Positions 8,618-17,506 of a DNA stretch of 64,000 bases are shown here, piece after piece (positions within the stretch are counted from its first letter, which is position 1; each line of letters begins with the position of its first letter). The notes below the pieces were generated by a model. The model made no database searches. It had not been told where the DNA came from and saw only the letters and a program-made list of their open reading frames with translations. The translations under genes and the position numbers were made by a program. Source of the DNA: Bosea sp. F3-2 (GTDB taxonomy: Bacteria; Pseudomonadota; Alphaproteobacteria; Rhizobiales; Beijerinckiaceae); assembly GCF_008253865.1 (NCBI RefSeq), contig NZ_CP042331.1:1240001-1304000 (forward strand). The letters run 5' to 3'.

Positions 8618-10123
8618 ATGCCTCAGCCTCGCCGGATCCTGCTGGGATCGCTCTTTCACGAGACGCACAGCTTCGTCGACGAGTTCACGCGGCTGGCCGA
8701 CTTCACCATCCGTACCGGAGACGAGTTGCTGCGCCGGCGCGGTGACGGTTCGACCGTGGACGGCTTCCTTGAAGTGGCGGAAGCCGAGGGCTGGCAGGTC
8801 GTCCCGACGGTCGACTACACGGCGCTGCCCGCCGGAACCGTCGATCACGCCGCCTTCGCACGCTTCTTGGCGGAATTCGATGCCGGGCTGAGGGCCGCGC
8901 TTGCTAATGGCGGCCTCGACGGCATCTGGCTCGCGCTGCATGGCGCCATGGTCACGACCGACTGCCCAGATCCGGAAGGCGCTCTCCTCGCCCATATCCG
9001 CTCCGTGCCCGGCTGCGAAGCATTGCCGGTCTTCGGCGTCTTCGACCTCCATGCCAATTTCACCGCGGCGATGGCGCAACATGCCAATGCCCTCGTCGCC
9101 TATCGCGAGAACCCGCATACGGACGCTCGCGAATCCGCCCTGCGCTCGGCCCGCCTGCTGGCGCGAGCGCTCGAGGAAGGCGCCCTGCCGCGGATGCTCT
9201 CGACCAATGCGCCGGTCGTCTGGCCCCCGACCGGCACCGGCACGGCCGACCGGCCGATGCGCGATCTTGAAGCCCTGGCGCGTCGGATCGAGCAGGAGAA
9301 CCCGGCGATCTGGGTCGCGAACGTCATCGGCGGCTATTCCTTCTCCGATGTGTCCGAGGCCGGCGTCGCCTTCGCAGTCGCCTTCACCGGCCCGGAGAGC
9401 GCCGCGCGGGACGCCCTCGCCCGCTTGACGGAGACCGCCATCGAACTGCGCGATCTCGGCCTGCCGGAGGAATGGGATATCGACGAAGCCGTCACAGAAA
9501 TCCTGCGCTCGCCGGGCGGCCCTTATCTCGTGGTCGAGCCGGCAGACAATATCGGCGGAGGCGCGCCGGGGGATGGCACCTCGGTGCTGCGCGCCTTCCT
9601 GCGTCACCGCGTCGAGAATTGCGCGGTCGCCATCGCAGACCCCGCCGCCGTCTCCGCCATGGCCGGGGCTCAGCCGGGCGAACTCCGCAAGCTCTCGATC
9701 GGCGGCAAGGGCAGTGCCATCGCCGAAGGGCCGGTCGAGATCGAGGCGGGCTTCGTCAGCGCCAGCGACGGAGAGTTCGCATTGGAGGATCGCAACAGCC
9801 ACCTCGCCGCCTCGCAGGGCTCGCGCTTTTGCATGGGGCCGAGCGTGGTGGTCGAAGCCGGCGGCGTCACCATCCTGTTGACCAGCCGCAAGACTCCGCC
9901 CTTCGACCTCGGCCAGTTCCGCTCGCAGGGCATTCACCCCGAGACGCTGAAGGCGATCGGCGTCAAGGCGGCGGTGGCGCACCGGCGCGCCTATGACGAT
10001 ATCGCCAAGGGCAGCTTCACGGTGGCGACACCCGGCCCCTGCACCAGTAAGATCGCGGGGTTGCCCTATTCGCGTTTGCGCGAGCCGGTCTTTCCGATCC
10101 ACGCTGACGTGTCGCACCGATAG
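8618..10123 (+). CDS. M81 family metallopeptidase (MlrC-like), copy 3
   Basis: A 501-residue M81/MlrC protein starting MPQPRRILLGSLFHETHSF. Motifs line up with the other copies: LALHGAMVTTDCPDPEGALL, GVFDLHANFTAAM, RENPHTDARESA, and EPADNIGGGAPGDGTS. The start at 8618 has AGGGAG about eleven bases upstream, slightly far; the frame stays open further upstream but the homology begins here. It is transcribed rightward just before a complete amino acid ABC importer (153 bp gap), whereas copies 1 and 2 run leftward toward the peptide-type importer. The simplest reading is that each transport unit has its own M81 hydrolase. Confidence 0.88.
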   Translation: MPQPRRILLGSLFHETHSFVDEFTRLADFTIRTGDELLRRRGDGSTVDGFLEVAEAEGWQVVPTVDYTALPAGTVDHAAFARFLAEFDAGLRAALANGGLDGIWLALHGAMVTTDCPDPEGALLAHIRSVPGCEALPVFGVFDLHANFTAAMAQHANALVAYRENPHTDARESALRSARLLARALEEGALPRMLSTNAPVVWPPTGTGTADRPMRDLEALARRIEQENPAIWVANVIGGYSFSDVSEAGVAFAVAFTGPESAARDALARLTETAIELRDLGLPEEWDIDEAVTEILRSPGGPYLVVEPADNIGGGAPGDGTSVLRAFLRHRVENCAVAIADPAAVSAMAGAQPGELRKLSIGGKGSAIAEGPVEIEAGFVSASDGEFALEDRNSHLAASQGSRFCMGPSVVVEAGGVTILLTSRKTPPFDLGQFRSQGIHPETLKAIGVKAAVAHRRAYDDIAKGSFTVATPGPCTSKIAGLPYSRLREPVFPIHADVSHR

Positions 10124-10276
10124 CGGAACGTTGCCTGCCCACGGAGAAGTGCAGCGGCGAATAGGTCTGTTTCCTCTCGCGAAACAGGCGCATCTTGCTT
10201 GGGAGGGGTGGCGCATCGTCTGCTTGCCGCCACACCGGCCACCAAGCCGTTTTCAGCACCAGGCGGAGGGGAAACC

Positions 10277-11122
10277 ATGTTTCAGAATCTGATCAAGATC
10301 GCTGCCGGGCTCGGCGTCGTCGCCTGCGCCCTACTGCCTGCCACCGGGGCCTCGGCCCAAGGCAAGCTCAAGGAGGTGCTCAGCCGCGGCAAGCTCGTCG
10401 TCGGCACCGGCAGCACCAATCCGCCATGGCATTTCCGCAATGAGAAGGGCGAGCTCGTCGGCTTCGACATCGAGATCTCCAAGATCATTGCACAGGGGCT
10501 GTTCGACGATCCCAACAAGATCGAGTTCGTCAACCAGGCCTCGGATGCCCGCATCCCGAACATCGTCACCGGCAAGGTCGACATCGCCTGCCAGTTCGTG
10601 ACCGTCACCGCGGCGCGCGCCCAGCAGGTTGCCTTCACCGTGCCCTACTACCGCGAAGGCGTCAGCCTGATGCTGGTTGCCGGCGGTCCCTATGCCGATT
10701 TTGCGGCGTTGAAAGCAGCCGGCCCCAAGGTCACCGTTTCGGTGCTGCAGAACGTCTTTGCGGAGAAGATGGTCAGGGACGCGCTACCTGAAGCGAAGGT
10801 CGACCAGTTCGAGAGCGTCGACCTGATGTATCAGGCGCTGAACTCCGGCCGCGCGCAGGCCGCCGCCACCGACTCCTCGTCGCTGCGCTTCTACATGAAG
10901 CAGAATCCTGGGCGCTATGTGGATTCCGGCTATAGCTGGAACCCTCAGACCTATTCCTGCATCGTCAAGCAGGGCGACCCGGACTGGCTGAACTTCGTCA
11001 ACGTGGCGCTGCGCGAGTCGATGACCGGCACGACCTTCCCGATCTACAAGGCCGCCTATGAGCGCTGGTTCGGCGAGACGCCGCCGGAGCCCAAGATCGG
11101 CTTCCCGCAGGAATTCCGCTGA
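10277..11122 (+). CDS. Polar amino acid ABC importer, family 3 solute-binding protein
   Basis: A 281-residue periplasmic receptor of the SBP_bac_3 class. A Sec signal peptide spans about residues 1-26 (hydrophobic IAAGLGVVACALLPATGASAQ). The mature part begins with the family pattern LSRGKLVVGTGSTNPPWHFRNEKGELVGFDIEI and later has ARIPNIVTGKVDIACQFVTVTAARA. GGAGGGG lies five bases before the ATG. It heads a four-gene unit (receptor, two permeases, ATPase) that is complete and tightly spaced. Ligands of the family are amino acids and opines; the specific ligand is unknown. Confidence 0.93.
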   Translation: MFQNLIKIAAGLGVVACALLPATGASAQGKLKEVLSRGKLVVGTGSTNPPWHFRNEKGELVGFDIEISKIIAQGLFDDPNKIEFVNQASDARIPNIVTGKVDIACQFVTVTAARAQQVAFTVPYYREGVSLMLVAGGPYADFAALKAAGPKVTVSVLQNVFAEKMVRDALPEAKVDQFESVDLMYQALNSGRAQAAATDSSSLRFYMKQNPGRYVDSGYSWNPQTYSCIVKQGDPDWLNFVNVALRESMTGTTFPIYKAAYERWFGETPPEPKIGFPQEFR

Positions 11123-11140
11123 GCCGCCTGATCGCGCCTC

Positions 11141-11800
11141 GTGGACTACTCACTGCATTTCGGCGCCGTCTGGGCGAGCTTCGACAAGCTTCTGTTGGGG
11201 CTCGCCATCGGCCTGGGCTTGGCCGTCGTCGCCGTCGCGATCGGCACCGTGCTCGGCCTGCTGGCGGCCTTTGCGAGCGTCGCGCCCTACCGAATGCTGC
11301 GCAGCCTCGCCGCACTCTATGTCTCGCTGATCCGCAACCTGCCGCTGCTCGTGCTGGTACTGCTCGCCTACTTCGCCCTGCCCCAGGCCGGCATCACCCT
11401 CGACAAGTACCAGAGCTTCACCGGCGCGCTCGCGCTCTATTCCGGCGCCTATCTCACCGAGGTGTTCCGGGCTGGGCTGATCTCCGTGCCGAAAGGCGTG
11501 ATCGAAGCGGCGCGCTCGATCGGGCTGACGCGGCTGCAGACCAATGTCTCGGTTGTCGCGCCGATCATGCTGCGCAACGCCCTGCCCTCGCTCGGCAACA
11601 CCTTCATCGGCATGTTCAAAGACAGCTCCATCGCGGCCGCCATCGCCGTGCCGGAACTCACCTTCGAGGCCCGCAAGATCAACGTCGACACCTTCCGGGT
11701 CATCGAGACCTGGACGGTCGCGAGCGGGCTCTACATCGCCGCCTGCGTCGTCATCGCCATGCTGCTGCGCGGCATGGAACGGCGCTTTCCGAAATTTTGA
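11141..11800 (+). CDS. Polar amino acid ABC importer permease 1, HisM/GlnP type
   Basis: A 219-residue inner-membrane permease of the HEQRo family. It has about five membrane helices and the coupling motif EVFRAGLISVPKGVIEAARSIGLTRLQTNVSVVAP, the EAA loop of amino acid permeases. It starts with GTG 18 bp after the receptor gene. It should form a heterodimeric channel with the next gene product and dock on the ATPase at 12461. Confidence 0.93.
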   Translation: MDYSLHFGAVWASFDKLLLGLAIGLGLAVVAVAIGTVLGLLAAFASVAPYRMLRSLAALYVSLIRNLPLLVLVLLAYFALPQAGITLDKYQSFTGALALYSGAYLTEVFRAGLISVPKGVIEAARSIGLTRLQTNVSVVAPIMLRNALPSLGNTFIGMFKDSSIAAAIAVPELTFEARKINVDTFRVIETWTVASGLYIAACVVIAMLLRGMERRFPKF

Positions 11801-11807
11801 GCCGCCG

Positions 11808-12461
11808 ATGCATGCTTTCCTCGACCAGCTCTGGATTTCCCGCTTCGCGCTCTGGGACGGCTTCGTCCTCACGGCCGAGATCGCTGCCGCCTCGATCCTG
11901 TTCGGCACGCTGCTCGGCGGGATCGTCGGCATCCAGCTCTCCTACGCGCCCTGGTGGCTCAAGCTGCCGTTCCGGCTCTATGTCGACACCATGCGCGGCA
12001 CGCCCGTGCTCGTCCTCATTCTCGCCGCCTTCTACATCCCCTCCGTCGCGGGCCTGAGCCTCGGCCCGACGCAAGCCGGCACCCTGGCGCTGTCGCTCTT
12101 CGCCGGCGCCCATATCGGCGAATTGCTGCGCGGCTCGCTGCAGGCAATCCCGCCGGGGCAAGCCGAGGCCGGGCGCAGCATCGGGCTGACCTTCCCGCAG
12201 CTCCTCGCCTATGTGCTCCTGCCGCAGGCGGCGCGCAGCGCGCTGCCGCCCTGGATCAACACAGGGGTCGAGCTGATCAAGGGCTCGAGCCTGCTTTCGA
12301 TAATCGGCGTCGGCGAACTCCTGCTCAAGACGCAGGAGATCATCGGCCGCAATTTCATGACCATCCAGTTCTATGTCTTCGCCGGCATGCTCTATCTGGT
12401 GATCAACATCGCGCTGGATCAACTGGGCAAGGCCGTCGAACGGCGGGTCGGGCAGCACTGA
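11808..12461 (+). CDS. Polar amino acid ABC importer permease 2, HisQ/GlnP type
   Basis: A 217-residue permease paralogous to the preceding one. It has the GTPVLVLILAAFYIPS region, GAHIGELLRGSLQAIPPGQAEAGRSIGLTFPQL as EAA coupling loop, and a C-terminal helix ending NIALDQLGKAVERRVG. The ATG at 11808 lies seven bases after the stop of permease 1; a frame reading further upstream is only the shadow of that gene. Its TGA overlaps the ATG of the ATPase gene (TGATG), which couples their translation. Confidence 0.92.
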   Translation: MHAFLDQLWISRFALWDGFVLTAEIAAASILFGTLLGGIVGIQLSYAPWWLKLPFRLYVDTMRGTPVLVLILAAFYIPSVAGLSLGPTQAGTLALSLFAGAHIGELLRGSLQAIPPGQAEAGRSIGLTFPQLLAYVLLPQAARSALPPWINTGVELIKGSSLLSIIGVGELLLKTQEIIGRNFMTIQFYVFAGMLYLVINIALDQLGKAVERRVGQH

Positions 12462-13234
12462 TGGACAAGCAGCAACCTCTCCTTGCGATCCGCGGCCTGA
12501 CCAAGCGCTTCGGCCACACCGAGGTTCTCAAGGGAGTCGACCTCGATCTCAACCAGCGCGAGGTGGTCTCGATCATCGGCTCCAGCGGCTCGGGCAAGAC
12601 GACGCTGCTGCGCTGCGTCAATTTGCTGGAGGAATATCAGGGCGGCGACATCATCCTGGATGGCGAGACGATCGGCTACCGCTCGACCAGCGGGCGCCGG
12701 CACCGGCTCGGCGACCGCGAACTCTCGCGCCAGCGTTCGATGACCGGCATGGTCTTCCAGAGCTTCAATCTGTTTCCGCATCTGACGGCGGCCGGCAACG
12801 TGATGCTCGGCCTGCGCAAGGTGCTGAGGCTGCCGAAGGCGGAATCCCGGGGGATCGCCGAGAAATGGCTGGCGCGCGTCGGCCTCGCCACGCGGGCCGA
12901 CCACTATCCGAGCCAGCTCTCCGGCGGCCAGCAGCAGCGCGTCGCCATTGCCCGCGCCCTCGCCATGAACCCCAAGCTCGTGCTGCTCGACGAGGTGACC
13001 TCGGCGCTCGACCCCGAACTGGTTCAGGAAGTCCTGAACACGGTGAAGAGCATCGCGGAGGACGGCGCTACACTGCTGATCGTGACGCATGAGATGCGCT
13101 TTGCCAGGGACGTCTCGAACCGCGTCGTCTTCATGGAACAGGGGCGGATCGTCGAGGACGGTCCGCCGGCTCAGATCTTCGGCAATCCCAAAAGCACCCG
13201 GCTGGCGGAGTTTCTGCGCAATACGCGGCACTAG
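12461..13234 (+). CDS. Polar amino acid ABC importer ATP-binding protein, GlnQ/HisP type
   Basis: A 257-residue ATPase with all ABC signatures in order: Walker [10 protein letters not shown] (about residue 40), Q-loop [13 protein letters not shown], signature [15 protein letters not shown], Walker [16 protein letters not shown], and switch histidine [15 protein letters not shown]. It completes the importer begun at 10277. It is the last gene of this unit; the base after its stop begins a transposase fragment, so the operon may once have continued. Confidence 0.94.
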   Translation: MDKQQPLLAIRGLTKRFGHTEVLKGVDLDLNQREVVSIIGSSGSGKTTLLRCVNLLEEYQGGDIILDGETIGYRSTSGRRHRLGDRELSRQRSMTGMVFQSFNLFPHLTAAGNVMLGLRKVLRLPKAESRGIAEKWLARVGLATRADHYPSQLSGGQQQRVAIARALAMNPKLVLLDEVTSALDPELVQEVLNTVKSIAEDGATLLIVTHEMRFARDVSNRVVFMEQGRIVEDGPPAQIFGNPKSTRLAEFLRNTRH

Positions 13235-13312
13235 CGTGTCGCGACGCTGGTGGCGGATGCCGGCTACGGCTCGGCCGAGAACCTCGCCTGGCTGGCGCGC
13301 CGTTCAGGATAA
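13235..13312 (+). pseudogene. Transposase fragment (IS1182/IS5-like)
   Basis: Immediately after the ATPase stop, frame 13235-13309 reads RVATLVADAGYGSAENLAWL and ends in TAA at 13310-13312. The DAGYGSxENL pattern with the catalytic Asp is typical of DDE transposases of the IS1182 and IS4/IS5 groups. Only about 25 residues remain and no inverted repeats are visible, so this is a remnant of an old insertion. The following 90 bp are markedly more AT-rich than the surroundings, consistent with foreign DNA. Confidence 0.55.
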
Positions 13313-13903
13313 AACCGCGAACACCTATGCAATTGAAATCACGCTATAATTTTATCGCCGATACGGCGCGATATCGACGTTTTATTAGCCGGCTCTCTGA
13401 CATTTAAGATACCTGTTCCGACGATCACCGATCAGCGCGGCCCCTACGGGCATCGCCGGGCGCCAGGTCATGCCGGGATCGAGCATCGCTCACATAAGAC
13501 ACCCACAATCGGGCAGAGAATCGCATCTCCCCTTACGGCGACGAGAGCCGACGATGCAGGGCCTGTCGATCTCCGGGAGGCGGCAGCGTTTCGCCGCGAT
13601 CTTCTCCGCCCTACGCAAGCTGCTCGTCCCGCCCTGGTCTCGCGCTCGCCTTCGCCCCCATCTGCATTCTCGACGCCATAGCGCGTTGGACAGCCGTCGA
13701 CGGTATAGCAGCCTGAGCCAGGGCGATTGCCGAACACAACGCCGCGAATCCATGCCGATGACGAACGTGACAACGCCGCTTCCCTGGCCGACGAGACCAT
13801 AATCCAATAGTCAAACAATATGACTATTCCTCCGCCTCCGCGCCTGTGCCATAAGGAGGAATAACAAGCTGCATCAAGCGGCGTGGCTCACCCAAGGAGG
13901 AAC
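13313..13903. other. Intergenic stretch between the amino acid importer and the sugar operon
   Basis: About 590 bp without a convincing gene. The first 90 bp are AT-rich and follow a transposase fragment. The central part has open frames on both strands but none with homology or a ribosome site. Near 13806-13828 is an 8+8 bp inverted repeat that looks like an operator. AGGAGGA at 13854-13860 is a strong Shine-Dalgarno sequence with no usual start codon behind it; a second one (AGGAGG at 13895-13900) serves the binding protein gene. Confidence 0.6.
13806..13828. promoter_or_regulatory. Candidate operator upstream of the YtfQRT-type sugar operon
   Basis: Perfect inverted repeat AATAGTCA (13806-13813) and TGACTATT (13821-13828) with a 7 nt AT-rich spacer, about 75 bp before the start of the sugar-binding protein gene. 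Size and symmetry suit a dimeric winged-helix repressor such as the GntR-FCD protein encoded at 18483 in the same operon. The pairing with that regulator is inference. Confidence 0.45.
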
Positions 13904-14869
13904 ATGATGAAGCTCAAGGGCATTTTGATCGCGTCTGCGATTGCGGGCGCCGTGTCAGCCGGCGCGCAGGCCAAGGACCTGACCGTCGGCTTCTCGCAGA
14001 TCGGCTCGGAATCGGGCTGGCGCGCGGCCGAAACCACGGTTTCCAAGTCGGAGGCCAAGCGGCGCGACGTCACCCTCAAGATAGCCGACGCCCAGCAGAA
14101 GCAGGAGAACCAGATCAAGGCGATCCGGTCCTTCATCGCCCAGGGCGTCGATGCCGTGTTCCTCGCCCCGGTCGTGGCGACGGGCTGGGACAGCGTGCTG
14201 AAGGAGGCCAAGGAAGCCAAGATTCCGGTCGTTCTGCTTGATCGTGACATCGATCCCGCCGGCAAGGACCTCTATCTCACCGCCGTCACCTCCGACAGCG
14301 TGCATGAGGGCAAGGTCGCTGGCGATTGGCTGGTGAAGACCGTCGGATCCAAGCCCTGCAATGTCGTCGAACTCCAGGGCACGGTCGGCGCCAGCGTCGC
14401 GACGAACCGCAAGAAGGGCTTCGAGAACGGCATCGCCGGCCAGGCCAACATCAAGCTCGTCCGCAGCCAGACCGGCGAGTTCACCCGTGCCAAGGGCAAG
14501 GAGGTGATGGAGAGCTTCATCAAGGCGGAAGGCGGCGGCAAATCGATCTGCGCCGTCTACGCGCACAACGACGACATGATGGTCGGCGCCATTCAGGCGA
14601 TGAAGGAAGCCGGCCTGAAGCCCGGCAAGGACATCCTGACCGTCTCGATCGACGCCGTGCCGGACATCTTCAAGGCGATGGCGGCGGGCGAGGCCAACGC
14701 CACGGTCGAGCTGACGCCGAACATGGCCGGGCCCGCCCTCGATGCGCTCGTCGCCTACAAGGCCAAGGGCACCGTGCCGCCCAAATGGATCCAGACGGAG
14801 TCGAAGCTTTACACCGCTTCCGACAATCCCCAGGCGATCTACGACAGCAAGAAGGGCCTCGGCTACTGA
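13904..14869 (+). CDS. Sugar ABC importer substrate-binding protein, YtfQ-like
   Basis: A 321-residue periplasmic receptor of the ribose/galactofuranose class (Peripla_BP_4). A signal peptide covers about residues 1-24 (LKGILIASAIAGAVSAGAQA). The mature part starts KDLTVGFSQIGSESGWRAAET, which is characteristic of YtfQ, the galactofuranose/arabinofuranose receptor, followed by QENQIKAIRSFIAQGVDAVFLAPVV. AGGAGG lies three bases before the first ATG and six before the second (13907); the second may be the one used. It heads an operon of importer, regulator and sugar-oxidation enzymes; L-arabinose or galactose is the likely ligand. Confidence 0.9.
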   Translation: MMKLKGILIASAIAGAVSAGAQAKDLTVGFSQIGSESGWRAAETTVSKSEAKRRDVTLKIADAQQKQENQIKAIRSFIAQGVDAVFLAPVVATGWDSVLKEAKEAKIPVVLLDRDIDPAGKDLYLTAVTSDSVHEGKVAGDWLVKTVGSKPCNVVELQGTVGASVATNRKKGFENGIAGQANIKLVRSQTGEFTRAKGKEVMESFIKAEGGGKSICAVYAHNDDMMVGAIQAMKEAGLKPGKDILTVSIDAVPDIFKAMAAGEANATVELTPNMAGPALDALVAYKAKGTVPPKWIQTESKLYTASDNPQAIYDSKKGLGY

Positions 14870-14996
14870 GCCGAAGAAACGGCGCGCCGGCCTGGAGCGG
14901 GCGCGTCGTCCTCCCCTTCTGCCTCGGCGCTTGCGGCGTTCAGCGTGGCATGCGCCGGCGGAAAGCGGCCGCCCCCCTGTCGCGCAAAGCCGTTTC

Positions 14997-16514
14997 ATGG
15001 ACCAGCCTCAAGCATCCTCCCTCCTCGCCGCCACCGGTTTCTGTAAGTCTTTCGCCGGCTTCGTCGCGCTCGACCATGTCGATTTCACCCTGCATGCGGG
15101 CGAGATCCATGCCTTGCTCGGCGAGAACGGGGCGGGCAAATCCACGCTGATCAAGACGATGACCGGCGTCGTACAGCGCGATGCGGGCAGCCTGATGCTG
15201 AACGGCGAGGAGATCGCGCCCCGTTCGGCAAAGGAGGCCGCGAAGGCGGGCATCGCCACCGTCTATCAGGAGGTCAATCTCGCGCCCAACCTCTCGGTCG
15301 CCCAGAACCTCTTCCTGGGACGCCAGCCGACCTATCTCGGCTTCGTCCGCGAAAGCGAGATGCGGCGACGCGCGCGGGCGCTGATGGCCGAGTTCCGCCT
15401 CGAAATCGACGTGTCGGTCCCGCTCGAGCGCTATTCGGTCGCGGTCCAGCATATCGTCGCAATCGCGCGGGCGGTGGATCTCTCGGCGCGCGTGCTGATC
15501 CTCGACGAGCCGACCGCGAGCCTCGACGCCCATGAGGTCGAGGTGCTGTTCGCCGTCATGCGCCAGCTCAGGGCGCGCGGCATCGGCATTGTCTTCGTCA
15601 CCCACTTCCTTGACCAGGTCTATGCCGTCTGCGACCGGATTACGGTGCTGCGCAACGGCCGGCTCGCCGGAACGGCTGCTGTCGCCGACCTGCCTCGTAT
15701 GGACCTCGTCACCATGATGCTCGGGCGCGAGCTCAGCGAGGCAACCCACGCGCAAGCCCCCCGTCGCGAAGGCGGGGAGACGCTTGCTAAGTTCTCAGGC
15801 TTCGGCAGGACCGGCTATGTCGAGCCTTTCGACCTCACCTTGCAGAAGGGCCGCGTCGTCGGGCTGGCCGGCCTGCTCGGCTCGGGCCGCACCGAGACCG
15901 CCCGCCTCGTCTTCGGTGCCGAGCGCGCCGATCGCGGCTCGGCGACGGTCGCCGGCCGTCAGGTCGAGCTCGCGAGCCCGCGCGAGGCACTGCGGCTGGG
16001 CTTCGGCTATTGCCCGGAGGAGCGCAAGACCGAGGGCATCGTCGCCGAATTGAGCGTGCGCGAGAACATCGTCCTGGCGCTGCAGGCCCGGCGCGGCGCG
16101 CTGAAGCCGCTGTCGCGCAGCGAGCAGGACGCGATCGCGCGCCGCTTCATCGGCCTGCTCGACATCCGCCCAGCCGACCCCGAACGTCCGATCGGCCTGT
16201 TGTCGGGCGGCAACCAGCAGAAGGCCTTGCTCGCCCGCTGGCTCGCGACGGAGCCGCGCCTGCTGATCCTGGACGAGCCGACGCGCGGCATCGATGTCGG
16301 CGCCCATGCCGAGATCATCCAGCTCATCCGCAAGCTCTGTGCGCAGGGCATGGCGCTGCTGATCGTCTCCTCGGAACTCGAGGAGATCGTAACCTATGCC
16401 GACGAGGTGATCGTGCTGCGCGACCGAGCCCATGTCGCTCGCCTGACGGGCGACGCGCTCAGCGTCTCCGGCATCCTGGGCGCGATCGCCGCCGACGCAT
16501 CGCAGGCGGCCTGA
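14997..16514 (+). CDS. Sugar ABC importer ATP-binding protein, YtfR-like (two ATPase domains)
   Basis: A 505-residue protein with two ABC domains, as in all sugar importers of the RbsA/MglA group. Domain 1 has Walker A GENGAGKST, a Q-loop TVYQEVNL typical of YtfR, and Walker B VLILDEPTASLD. Domain 2 has LSGGNQQKALLARWL, Walker B LLILDEPTRGIDVGAHAEI and SSELEEI. No clear Shine-Dalgarno precedes the ATG at 14997. There is a 127 bp gap after the receptor gene, which fits higher receptor expression. Its stop overlaps the ATG of the permease gene. Confidence 0.92.
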   Translation: MDQPQASSLLAATGFCKSFAGFVALDHVDFTLHAGEIHALLGENGAGKSTLIKTMTGVVQRDAGSLMLNGEEIAPRSAKEAAKAGIATVYQEVNLAPNLSVAQNLFLGRQPTYLGFVRESEMRRRARALMAEFRLEIDVSVPLERYSVAVQHIVAIARAVDLSARVLILDEPTASLDAHEVEVLFAVMRQLRARGIGIVFVTHFLDQVYAVCDRITVLRNGRLAGTAAVADLPRMDLVTMMLGRELSEATHAQAPRREGGETLAKFSGFGRTGYVEPFDLTLQKGRVVGLAGLLGSGRTETARLVFGAERADRGSATVAGRQVELASPREALRLGFGYCPEERKTEGIVAELSVRENIVLALQARRGALKPLSRSEQDAIARRFIGLLDIRPADPERPIGLLSGGNQQKALLARWLATEPRLLILDEPTRGIDVGAHAEIIQLIRKLCAQGMALLIVSSELEEIVTYADEVIVLRDRAHVARLTGDALSVSGILGAIAADASQAA

Positions 16515-17506
16515 TGGGCGCCGTGTCCTTCCGCCTGCCCCGTATCGGCACGTCGCAGGTCGCGGCGCTGCTGGCCATCCTCGCGATGAACTGGCTGGTC
16601 TCGCCGCAATTCTTCGAGATCCGCCTGCAGGATGGCCGGTTGTTCGGCAGCCTGATCGACGTGCTGAACCGCGGCGCGCCGGTGGCGCTTCTGTCGCTCG
16701 GCATGGTCCTGGTCATCGCCATGCGCGGCATCGATCTCTCGGTCGGGGCCGTGATGGCCATCGCGGGGGCCATCGCGGCCAGCCTCGCTGACAGCCATTC
16801 GCTGCCGGTAGTATTGGCCGCGGCCTTGGGAGCCGGCCTTCTGTGCGGGCTGTGGAACGGCATCCTGGTGGCAGTGCTCGGCATCCAGCCCATCGTCGCG
16901 ACGCTGATCCTGATGGTGGCGGGGCGCGGCATCGCCCAGTTGATCACCGAGGGACGCATCGTCACCTTCACCTCGCCGTCGCTCGCCTGGTTCGGCGGCG
17001 GCTCGGTACTGGGCCTGCCGCCGCCTGTCGTCCTGACACTGGCGATGCTGGTGCTGACGCTCGTCATCGTGCGCGGCACCGCGCTCGGGCTGCTGATCGA
17101 GGCAACCGGCGCAAATGCCAAGGCGAGCGCTCTGGCGGGCGTCGGCACGCGGCTGATCACCATCGCGACCTATGTCTGGTGCGGCCTCTGCGCCGCGCTT
17201 GCCGGTGTCGTCGCAGCCGCCGACATCCTTGGCGCCGACGCCAACAACGCCGGGCTCTGGCTCGAGCTCGACGCCATCCTCGCGGTCGTGATCGGCGGCA
17301 CCTCCCTGCTGGGCGGCCGCTTCAGCCTGGTGCTGGCGGTGGTCGGCGCGTTGATCATCCAGGCGATGAACACCGGCATCCTGCTGTCGGGCTTCCCGCC
17401 GGAAACGAACCTGATCGTCAAGGCGATGGTGGTGCTTGCCGTGCTGCTGGCGCAGTCGCCGCGGCTGTCGGGCCTGGCCACATTTCTGCGCAGGAATCGC
17501 CGATGA
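16514..17506 (+). CDS. Sugar ABC importer permease, YtfT-like
   Basis: A 330-residue BPD_transp_2 permease with eight to ten hydrophobic segments. Family marks are LSLGMVLVIAMRGIDLSVGAVMAIAGAIAA and the later ELDAILAVVIGGTSLLGGRFSLVLAVVGALIIQAMNTGI. The start ATG overlaps the ATPase stop (CTGATG) and its own stop overlaps the next start (ATGA). It forms the membrane channel with the YjfF-like protein; two different permeases are the rule in YtfQRT-YjfF systems, unlike ribose importers. Confidence 0.92.
   Translation: MGAVSFRLPRIGTSQVAALLAILAMNWLVSPQFFEIRLQDGRLFGSLIDVLNRGAPVALLSLGMVLVIAMRGIDLSVGAVMAIAGAIAASLADSHSLPVVLAAALGAGLLCGLWNGILVAVLGIQPIVATLILMVAGRGIAQLITEGRIVTFTSPSLAWFGGGSVLGLPPPVVLTLAMLVLTLVIVRGTALGLLIEATGANAKASALAGVGTRLITIATYVWCGLCAALAGVVAAADILGADANNAGLWLELDAILAVVIGGTSLLGGRFSLVLAVVGALIIQAMNTGILLSGFPPETNLIVKAMVVLAVLLAQSPRLSGLATFLRRNRR

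Noticed and set aside
13468..13818. Leftward 116-codon and overlapping rightward 110-codon frames in the 13.3-13.9 kb gap
   Set aside because: They have no ribosome sites, no homology I recognise, and overlap on opposite strands.
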